A DNA stretch of 23,233 nucleotides from positions 1 to 23,233 of the IMG/VR virus record IMGVR_UViG_3300035698_028646; one strand, given 5' to 3'. Both the position numbers and the translations under genes were made by a program. Of this stretch, positions 15,938 to 22,317 are shown one piece after another. The stretch's first letter is position 1, and every line of letters starts with the position of its first letter. The notes below the pieces were generated by a model, which saw only the letters and a list, made by a program, of their open reading frames with translations, did not search any database and was not told the origin of the DNA. This DNA is from a virus.

Positions 15938-16747
15938 TTATGCCTGAACTAATTTCATAGTAGAATATATTATACCTGTAGAAGTGCTTCCGCATAAAAC
16001 CATCATCGTAAGGCAGGCGCTATTATTTATTACTGGAAGCCCAGTTAATTGCCAATCGTATACAACGGAGCTATTCGCTAGAGCGCACGAAAAACTAAAA
16101 ACTGACCTTGTACAAGTTACTCCAAAATTTCCGACCGTACCAGTAGATACTGATAATCGAACGCTTTCGATACTTTTAATAAATTTTGCAGTAGAAGCGG
16201 AAAGTATTGGAATTGCCCTACCAGCAGCCCACGAAGCCGGAATGCTTATAGTTATGTTTTGGGTAGTATTATTATTATATGTAACAGCTACCGTAGCAAC
16301 CGTCGCCGTCGTTCCTGTTGAGACATACCACTCTAACCACCATTGAGTATCTGAAAATGCAGGATCTCCTATTCTTAATGTTAAATCCACATGATCTGCA
16401 CTTAGATCTACGTTCTGAGTTGCCGTAGAATTTCCGACTAAACCGCCGATTTGTAAAAGCCTATCTACGACATATACATCTGTAGCAGATATTCCAGCTA
16501 AGCAAGTTCCTCGAATCAAATAATTAGAAATTCCTACTCCGGCGTCTGAGAAAGTTAGTGCTCCAAAAGTTGACTTATCACATACCTGCCCTGAAGATGG
16601 CAATGAAGCTTGTCCATGAATTCCAATGGCGCGCCACATCGAAGTCCAGCCTCCTGTTACTTGCGATGTTAGCGAAGCTTTATTGACTAAAAATGCTTGA
16701 GAATTATTAAAACTATTTATTAATGTATCTAAACTAGTAATTGGCAT
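15938..16747 (-). CDS. Fibre/adhesin protein, paralogue of the next gene upstream
   Basis: This 269-residue protein is colinear with the C-terminal ~240 residues of the 16752-17977 gene. For example LRIGDPAFSDTQWWLEWYVS matches LRKGDAMFSDVQWWAEWYSN, and GTVGNFGVTCTR matches GAIGNFGITATR. The shared domain is beta-rich and small-residue-rich, with no catalytic motif I can see. It looks like a phage fibre head or adhesin domain for receptor contact. The N-terminal 30 residues (LDTLINSFNNSQAFLVNKAS) may attach it to the partner. The ribosome binding site is good (GAGGGATAATAAT before ATG 16747). The gene begins 4 bases after the paralogue's stop, consistent with tandem duplication. Confidence 0.8.
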   Translation of the reverse strand: MPITSLDTLINSFNNSQAFLVNKASLTSQVTGGWTSMWRAIGIHGQASLPSSGQVCDKSTFGALTFSDAGVGISNYLIRGTCLAGISATDVYVVDRLLQIGGLVGNSTATQNVDLSADHVDLTLRIGDPAFSDTQWWLEWYVSTGTTATVATVAVTYNNNTTQNITISIPASWAAGRAIPILSASTAKFIKSIESVRLSVSTGTVGNFGVTCTRSVFSFSCALANSSVVYDWQLTGLPVINNSACLTMMVLCGSTSTGIIYSTMKLVQA

Positions 16748-16751
16748 ATTA

Positions 16752-17977
16752 TTATCCCTCAGTTAACCTTATTACTCCGCCTATTGTTCCAGTACTTGTT
16801 GCACTGGGAATCACAATTAACATGGGGCAACAATCATCTTGAATAACCGGTAATCCTAATTGCTGCCAATCATTATAAGATATACTATTTGAAATCCGGC
16901 AGGAAACACTAGATATAATCCTAGTTGCAGTTATTCCGAAATTACCTATAGCACCGGAGCTTGTTGGTAAAGTTATTGTTTGTATTGACTGAATGAATTC
17001 TCCACCAGAACCAATGATTGGAATCATCCTATTTGCAGCTACAGAAGCGAACATATTTATTGTGGTACTTCTATTTGCAATACCGGCAGCGTTAGTATAG
17101 GATATAGTTACGTTATTAACCGCAGATGATCCAGTATTGCTATACCATTCAGCCCACCACTGAACATCTGAAAACATAGCATCTCCTTTTCTGAGGTTTA
17201 GAGATATGTCGCTAACATCCAAATTTACCGTTTGTGAAATTAATGATGTGCCACTTAAACCGCCCATATGGGCTAATCTATCATAAAAATAAATATCAGT
17301 TGCGTTATTTGCACAGTATAAATTGCATTTATAAAAGTAGTTTGACCCAGAATTAGCATTAACTAAGGGTACACTTCCTGTTAGCGAGGAAGTGCAAATC
17401 GCAGCAGCGGACGGTATAGCGCCAGCAGGTGGGGCTGAGGCTGCTCTCCAAAAAGACGTAAATCCACCAGGAGCCTGCCACGTTGCCGCGGATCCTGAAG
17501 TTGCAGTTAATACTTGTCCGACAGATGGCGTCGCTGGAACTGTTGTTCCATTTATTCTTAGTACTTGCGGAAGTAACGCAGTTCCACCTAAATCGTTAGC
17601 TAGCTGAACAACTCCTCTTGCTGATGAAGAAGCATCGCTTGTGACATGATTGCTATTTATCGTAAATGTTCCACCAGCACCGCTATCAACAAAGCTAATG
17701 TTTGTTCCGGCAGTTAAAATTCTTTCATCAGTTAGTGTAGCATTACTTGCTAAAGTTAGGTACTGTGCATTTACGGGCGCTTGATTTGAAGCGCTAATAG
17801 TCAATGCGTTTCCAGGACCCGCATCGTTAATGGTAATGTTTGTTCCGGCAGTTAACACTCTTTCACTTGTTAGTGTTGCGTCGGTAGCTAAAGTTATATA
17901 TTCAGCAGCTCTAGGAGCAGAATCAGCTCCACCGCCGCCAGCGCCTCCCCTCCCCAATAAGTAACATACCCGCTCAT
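16752..17977 (-). CDS. Tail fibre protein with N-terminal repeats; start frame disrupted at a G run
   Basis: The C-terminal ~240 residues are the adhesin-type domain shared with the following gene. The N-terminus has two ~40-residue repeats: AEYITLATDATLTSERVLTA and AQYLTLASNATLTDERILTA, each followed by GTNI and an acidic-glycine turn, typical of phage fibre shafts. The long frame has no in-frame ATG here and could begin only at TTG 17957 (GRGGAGGGGAD...). A well-placed ATG at 17977 (leader TTAAGGTAAAT) encodes MSGYVTYWG in the neighbouring frame. One extra G in the GGGG at 17952-17955 would join them as MSGYVTYWGRGGAGGGG, giving 408 residues. I therefore extend the gene to 17977 and treat the disruption as a sequencing error, a slippage site or a mutation. 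Confidence 0.75.
17696..17896 (-). repeat. Two 63-bp direct repeats in the fibre gene
   Basis: Units at 17696-17758 and 17834-17896 share 52 of 63 bases by hand count. The first 22 bases (TAATGTTTGTTCCGGCAGTT plus AA) and the last 10 (GCTAAAGTTA) are identical. They encode the two LTSERVLTAGTNI-type shaft repeats. Spacing is 138 bp. Recombination between them could lengthen or shorten the fibre. Confidence 0.8.
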
Positions 17978-18027
17978 ATTTACCTTAAGCAATTTAAGAC
18001 TTACATAAGATATAGAATATTATTGAA

Positions 18028-19065
18028 TTATTTTAAATTTTTAAAAATGTGAATAGGCTCATATTTTGGGTTGTCTTTATCACCAAAATGGCTTTTTACC
18101 ATTGTCATTTTAACTTCTTCAAAAGGCTCTCCAAAATATTCTTTAGCAATATTAACCATTCTAATATCATTATTTATATTTAATCCAAAGAACTTTTCAG
18201 GCTTTAACATAAATTTTACATTTTCGCAAGTTTTGCGCCAATATTCTTCGTAGAAGTATTCTGAGCCTTTTGCGTAAGCCTGCGTATCATCATTCGAATA
18301 TTTTTCCAAATCGAAATATGGAGGCGAGCTAAATGAAAAATCAATAGAGTTTTCCTCAAGCCTTACATTTTCGGATCCGCTCTTTATAAGATTTATGTCT
18401 TTTAAGGCTAAGTGGTTTGCCATTGTACGAAGACTACCCGTTGTAAGAGGATCGGTTCCAATGTACTTTCTTCCCGCTGCAGCGGCGCCCAGCATCCTTC
18501 CTCCCCACCCTGCAGAATAATCGTATACCGTATCGCCATATTCTGAATATCGCTCATATAAATATTTAGCAGCCGTAGGTTTGAATATAGATATATTGTA
18601 GCTAAAGCCTCCGGATATAAATCCGCGGAATACTGTTTTTAAAGAGATATCAAACTTTTCATCGGTTTCTGTTTTCCATCCAAGCTTCATTCTATTTCTA
18701 ATGGACTTCAAAAGAGTTTCATCGTTATGAAACGCGTCGAATAATGAAGTGCTTTTTTTATATTTAGCCGCATAGAATTGCTCATAACAAAATCTTTTGC
18801 AAAGCATTGTGCAAATATTATTACTTGAACTTATTTCGAGCTTTGAGATATCAGGCTTATTATTTATAAGAACTTGATAGTCTTTCATTGGATCTTTATC
18901 GATGCGCAAATGCAAGCCTATGGATCTGATGTAATCAAATGTTTTCTTTGCAAGAACCTCTTTCTCTTCTTTAGATAAAGAGGCTACGTATTTTTTTGTC
19001 AAAGCGTTTCCTTCGATAACGAATATTTCGTTAAATTCGGGATAAGTTTGATTTGTTATTGTCAT
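18028..19065 (-). CDS. SAM-dependent amino-methyltransferase (DNA N6-A/N4-C type)
   Basis: This 345-residue protein has the class I methyltransferase SAM-binding loop VYDYSAGWGGRMLG (residues 180-193), an acidic residue after strand two (GTDP, 203-206) and the catalytic motif IV SSPPY (246-250). SPPY is typical of enzymes methylating an exocyclic amino group, usually in DNA, so N6-adenine or N4-cytosine modification is likely. The recognition site is unknown. The first ~150 residues are a separate domain (KKYVASLSKEEKEVLAKK ... FDAFHNDETLLKSIRNRM), also found truncated at the end of the endonuclease encoded at 19552-20976. It may protect phage DNA from host restriction. No matching restriction enzyme is seen. 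The ribosome binding site is weak (AAAGAAAAATT). Confidence 0.85.
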   Translation of the reverse strand: MTITNQTYPEFNEIFVIEGNALTKKYVASLSKEEKEVLAKKTFDYIRSIGLHLRIDKDPMKDYQVLINNKPDISKLEISSSNNICTMLCKRFCYEQFYAAKYKKSTSLFDAFHNDETLLKSIRNRMKLGWKTETDEKFDISLKTVFRGFISGGFSYNISIFKPTAAKYLYERYSEYGDTVYDYSAGWGGRMLGAAAAGRKYIGTDPLTTGSLRTMANHLALKDINLIKSGSENVRLEENSIDFSFSSPPYFDLEKYSNDDTQAYAKGSEYFYEEYWRKTCENVKFMLKPEKFFGLNINNDIRMVNIAKEYFGEPFEEVKMTMVKSHFGDKDNPKYEPIHIFKNLK

Positions 19066-19085
19066 AATTTTTCTTTATTCATGTA

Positions 19086-19122
19086 ATGATATATATCATA
19101 TATCCATTTTTTAAAATGGATA
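19086..19122. repeat. Two adjacent palindromes upstream of the methyltransferase gene
   Basis: A perfect 14-base palindrome ATGATATATATCAT (19086-19099) is directly followed by a 10-base inverted repeat TATCCATTTT / AAAATGGATA with a 2-base centre (19101-19122). Both lie in the 66-base gap between the HTH gene and the methyltransferase gene. They could be operators for the HTH protein or an attenuating hairpin. AT-rich background makes the first one weaker evidence. Confidence 0.4.
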
Positions 19123-19131
19123 ATAGTGCTA

Positions 19132-19467
19132 TTATGTTTTATATGAAAATCTGTCGTAAGCAGATCTAATAATAACGCCTCTTGCGCGAAGCTTATCCAA
19201 AACTTGGTCCGGACTAACTTCTAACAAAAATGCTATTTGTTCCGCAGATTTTACAGCATACTCTTTTACAGCAAAATCTATGTCTTTTTCAGACATAACT
19301 TTTCCACGAAAATTTAAAACGACATTCCTTTTTTTAATCCCTCTTCGTATAACTTGTTCACTAGTATTATACTCTAACGCAACGATTGGCGCAGATATGC
19401 CATTAGTGCACTTACTAATTATTTCAAGCCATTGTTCCTCTGTTATCTTAATGCGTAACTTACTCAT
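19132..19467 (-). CDS. Small double-HTH DNA-binding protein
   Basis: This 111-residue protein has two helix-turn-helix-like units. The first is at about residues 24-42 (ISAPIVALEYNTSEQVIRRG). The second is at about 74-96 (KSAEQIAFLLEVSPDQVLDK), followed by LRARGVIIR. The same order and a similar LRxRGVxxR end occur in the N-terminal 120 residues of the LAGLIDADG protein encoded just upstream (ILRRRGVVMNK), so this could be a detached endonuclease DNA-binding module or a regulator derived from one. The ribosome binding site is strong (AAGGGAGTAAAAT before ATG 19467). It sits between the endonuclease and methyltransferase genes on the same strand. Confidence 0.7.
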   Translation of the reverse strand: MSKLRIKITEEQWLEIISKCTNGISAPIVALEYNTSEQVIRRGIKKRNVVLNFRGKVMSEKDIDFAVKEYAVKSAEQIAFLLEVSPDQVLDKLRARGVIIRSAYDRFSYKT

Positions 19468-19551
19468 ATTTTACTCCCTTGCTTGTGACTATATCGTTAT
19501 TGATGGATGGATATCGCTTTGTATTCTCTAAATAATAAATTTATATTATAA

Positions 19552-20976
19552 TTATAATATTAGTGATTGCAAAATAACGTTAATAGAAATTTCAAGCTCT
19601 TTTTGCAACCCCGATTTCATAACATTTCTAATGGTATATAATAATTTATTATCGCTGGCAAATGCTTCTAATATCGATTGTCTTTTAGAAGCGCTCATAT
19701 CGTAGTTTAAATATAAACTATAACTATACATAGTATTATTTTCGCAATAAGCGGATATTCCGATAGATCGTAAATAGTCTAATGTTTTTTTAGCAATATT
19801 TTCTCTCTCGGATCTTGATAGAGATGATAAATATTTATTCGTTAATTTAACGCCACCAATAACCAAAGTTTGTTTTAATTCAGGATACATAAGCTTATAT
19901 CCGCTCATTGGAAATCCACAAGTTCCAGATAATATTTTTTTATCAATATCATTCATTTTATTACGAAGCTCTAAATATTTATTATATTTTCGTTCTAGAT
20001 GAATTGAAGAGGAGCTGTAAATATAGTTTGTGAATTTGTAAATATTACGATTTCCGCTTATTGTAAGAATATAGGTGTTTTTATCGCTACCTACTTTATT
20101 CTCATAAAGATTTGATGAAATACCAATTATTTTGATAATAGATTGAATTTCCTCTAAAAATTCTTTCGTAGAAATTATTTTGCATCCAGTTTTATCATTA
20201 TCGGGATTATATAATGAGCCATCTCCGTCAAAATATCCCCTAATAAAATGCCTATATAAAAAAGTATTTAAAAAATTAGGAAAGGTTAATTTGAATGTTT
20301 TTAAATGTACACACCCAGCATTACTTAATGATTGGCACATATATTTGCTATTCATATGAAGGGTATAATCTATACCTTTATCTTCTGAAGATCTATCCGT
20401 TCTTTTTACCTGAGAATCAATATCTTCTTTTGTAGAATATACGAGCGCCGCTAGTTTATAAACAATTTCTTTGTCTATTTCATTTAAAGAAATGTTAGCC
20501 TTATTATGTAAAATTTGATTACATCCGTCCGCGTACATGAATCCTAAAAAATAAGCCTTGCTTTCACTATCAATAGTATCGAAAAATTTCTCATTCAATT
20601 GGTATTTTCTTTGTGTTTGACCTGGCTTATTCATAACCACGCCTCTTCTACGCAAGATACTTTTGATACCGCCCGCAGTTACGCTTCTTCTATTAGATCC
20701 AGTTTCGGCGAGTATAAAAGCTTGCGCAATTTTAGCTGGGCTTGTATTATTTTTATACATTTTGCACATTATGTTCTCTTCATATTCTGCCCAGTCCCGC
20801 AATGGTCTAATTATCACACCTTCTTTTTTTAAAACGTTTCTAATAACTCCAGGAGTGTAAATTATGTTTGAATTAGAAAAAAATTTCGCGATTGTTTCCG
20901 CCCCTTTTCCAGATTCATAGGCTGTTACAATTTCTTTTCTTTCTTCTAGGCAAATATCGTTTAATTTTTTTATCAT
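19552..20976 (-). CDS. LAGLIDADG homing endonuclease fused to a methyltransferase N-terminal fragment
   Basis: I start at ATG 20976 (474 residues); a TTG two codons earlier is in frame. Residues ~10-120 hold two HTH-like DNA-binding units. The nuclease core has LAGLIDADG motifs AYFLGFMYADG (141-151) and FIRGYFDGDG (244-253). After about residue 345 the sequence changes: residues ~363-470 match residues ~7-147 of the nearby methyltransferase. NKYLSSLSRSERENIAKK aligns with KKYVASLSKEEKEVLAKK, and ILEAFASDNKLLYTIRNVMK with LFDAFHNDETLLKSIRNRMK. About 30 residues are missing in the middle, and the SAM and SPPY motifs are absent. It is a chimera, perhaps left by homing into a methyltransferase gene. 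A near-consensus sigma70 promoter lies about 45 bases upstream. Confidence 0.85.
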   Translation of the reverse strand: MIKKLNDICLEERKEIVTAYESGKGAETIAKFFSNSNIIYTPGVIRNVLKKEGVIIRPLRDWAEYEENIMCKMYKNNTSPAKIAQAFILAETGSNRRSVTAGGIKSILRRRGVVMNKPGQTQRKYQLNEKFFDTIDSESKAYFLGFMYADGCNQILHNKANISLNEIDKEIVYKLAALVYSTKEDIDSQVKRTDRSSEDKGIDYTLHMNSKYMCQSLSNAGCVHLKTFKLTFPNFLNTFLYRHFIRGYFDGDGSLYNPDNDKTGCKIISTKEFLEEIQSIIKIIGISSNLYENKVGSDKNTYILTISGNRNIYKFTNYIYSSSSIHLERKYNKYLELRNKMNDIDKKILSGTCGFPMSGYKLMYPELKQTLVIGGVKLTNKYLSSLSRSERENIAKKTLDYLRSIGISAYCENNTMYSYSLYLNYDMSASKRQSILEAFASDNKLLYTIRNVMKSGLQKELEISINVILQSLIL

Positions 20977-21020
20977 GTTCAATATATTAGATCGTTTTTT
21001 AAAGATTGTAGCAGATACAT

Positions 21021-21049
21021 AATCTAACCTGCTTACGCGAATTTGTCAA
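21021..21049 (-). promoter_or_regulatory. Sigma70-like promoter for the LAGLIDADG gene
   Basis: On minus, a perfect -35 TTGACA (21049-21044), a 17-base spacer and a -10 TAGATT (21026-21021, 4 of 6 matches) give a start about 38 bases before ATG 20976. It lies just beyond the capsid terminator, so the endonuclease appears transcribed independently, probably by host RNA polymerase. Confidence 0.7.
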
Positions 21050-21090
21050 GATATTTTCAAAAAAAATAAGTAATAGGTAATTTGAACGAC

Positions 21091-21119
21091 AAAAAAAGAG
21101 GGGCTCCTAAGAGCCCCTC
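21091..21119 (-). terminator. Rho-independent terminator of the capsid gene
   Basis: A perfect 9-bp GC-rich stem (GAGGGGCTC / GAGCCCCTC, 4-base loop, 21098-21119) is followed on the minus strand by seven Ts (21097-21091). It begins about 36 bases after the capsid stop codon and is the clearest terminator in the window. Confidence 0.92.
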
Positions 21120-21155
21120 ACATTTTAAAGCGAGTATTTTACAGGTTATTTTTAA

Positions 21156-22166
21156 TTATCGACCGACGACAACTGACTTACGACCAACTGCTACGCCTCG
21201 TGGATTAACAATCCCAATTCCGATAATCTCACTTACAACCCAGCCAAGTTTTAGTTGACGTGGTTCGTCAGCGGGAAGTACTTCAATGTCTTGACGTATT
21301 GGCATGACGCCGACGAACTCGGGATCAGCAACTGCGTAAACTGTACCAGGTGGTACAATCTTCGAAACGAGAATATCTGCGCCCCAGATCCTGGCGTAAA
21401 GACCGGTCTGTAGAACTTCGCGCATGGTGACCTGATCGAATTCACCGCCGCCTAGACCTTGACCACCACCGGAACCCCATGATAGGATATCGTTGTAATC
21501 TAGGATGTTCATGAAAAATTTGGTGGTTACTAGGTCCCAACGATCAACCTGAGCCTTGATGGCAAGTAGATCGCGCTTGGTTAGACCTGCGTCAGAAATA
21601 TCAACGGCTTGATTTTCTACTTGAGCTGCTGAGTCGAAAGCTGCGAAGACGTTAGCATCTTCTTGTGCCATGATCTCTTGACGAGCTTTCTGGACTGCGC
21701 GGTCAATAACGTTGAAACGACGACGTTTGACTTCTGCAATACGGATGGTTGGATTTGCGTAAATTTCGAACTCAGGAACCACAACGCGGTCACCGAAGAT
21801 GCGGCTCTCTGGACCCGAACCATTGGACGAAATAACTACTGCTTGAACGTCAACGTCGCGTTCGTAAGTAGCCATTGCGCCTTGTGGCAACGCATCTACC
21901 ACAAGGGATCTACGAGCGATGCCATGGTAGTCAAGATTGCGGCGAATTGGATTAGCCATTGCCTGAGCTAAAGCTAGTTTTCCGTCCTGGGTCGAGATGG
22001 CGCGTGAGATTAGATCATCACGACGTGCATCCGACATATCGGTTGAGCCGCCGACTGAGCTTGAAGAAGCTCCGTCGTCTAATGCCGATGCGTATTTAGC
22101 AAGCTGAGCTGCTAGATCTTTTAGTGAGTTGGCGTTCATTTCTCCGCCGTTATTAAACATATTCAT
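21156..22166 (-). CDS. Major capsid protein (HK97 fold)
   Basis: The product is 336 residues from ATG 22166, chosen because GGAG lies 8 bases upstream; a longer frame to 22220 has no support. It matches a phage major-capsid family I recognise by pattern: LAQAMANPIRRNLDYHGIAR, LVVDALPQGAMATYERDVDV, a FEIYANPTIRI strand, and RRRFNVIDRAVQKARQEIMA followed by QEDANVFAAFD. The end has an EVLPADEPRQLKLGWVVSEI segment. The first ~60 residues (Ser/Gly/Asp-rich after KDLAAQLAKYASAL) may be a scaffold-like arm. GC content is about 47% in two 60-base blocks I counted, against about 30% around it, consistent with codon selection in a very highly expressed gene or with different ancestry. It has its own strong terminator and leader hairpin. 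Confidence 0.92.
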   Translation of the reverse strand: MNMFNNGGEMNANSLKDLAAQLAKYASALDDGASSSSVGGSTDMSDARRDDLISRAISTQDGKLALAQAMANPIRRNLDYHGIARRSLVVDALPQGAMATYERDVDVQAVVISSNGSGPESRIFGDRVVVPEFEIYANPTIRIAEVKRRRFNVIDRAVQKARQEIMAQEDANVFAAFDSAAQVENQAVDISDAGLTKRDLLAIKAQVDRWDLVTTKFFMNILDYNDILSWGSGGGQGLGGGEFDQVTMREVLQTGLYARIWGADILVSKIVPPGTVYAVADPEFVGVMPIRQDIEVLPADEPRQLKLGWVVSEIIGIGIVNPRGVAVGRKSVVVGR

Positions 22167-22212
22167 TTGCAAAACTCCATATATGGGTATTATTTGCCAG
22201 CTTACGCCAGCG

Positions 22213-22228
22213 CAGCACAAAGGTGCTG
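22213..22228 (-). promoter_or_regulatory. Leader hairpin and TATAAT box of the capsid gene
   Basis: On minus, CAGCAC-CTTT-GTGCTG forms a perfect 6-bp hairpin about 47 bases before the capsid ATG, possibly stabilising the mRNA 5' end. TATAAT abuts it at 22234-22229 and a second TATAAT lies at 22269-22264; neither has a good -35 at normal spacing. A transcript from the second box would contain the whole hairpin. Confidence 0.45.
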
Positions 22229-22278
22229 ATTATAATATATAATTATTACCTAAATATTAATAAATTATACAATTTTAA

Positions 22279-22307
22279 TTGACAGCACACCGACTAATGG
22301 TTATTTT
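22279..22307 (+). promoter_or_regulatory. Sigma70-like promoter for the HNH gene
   Basis: A perfect -35 TTGACA (22279-22284), a 17-base spacer and a -10 TATTTT (22302-22307, 4 of 6) lie directly before ATG 22318. The leader would be only a few bases long and no ribosome binding site is present. Confidence 0.6.
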
Positions 22308-22317
22308 ATAAAAAATA

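Noticed and set aside
19552-20976. The LAGLIDADG gene as an intein within the methyltransferase
   Set aside because: There are no intein splice-block residues, the methyltransferase fragment occurs only on the C-terminal side, and a complete methyltransferase gene exists separately.
21251-21823. Alternative-frame minus-strand reading frames inside the capsid gene
   Set aside because: They overlap the capsid frame, lack ribosome binding sites and arise from the higher GC of that gene.
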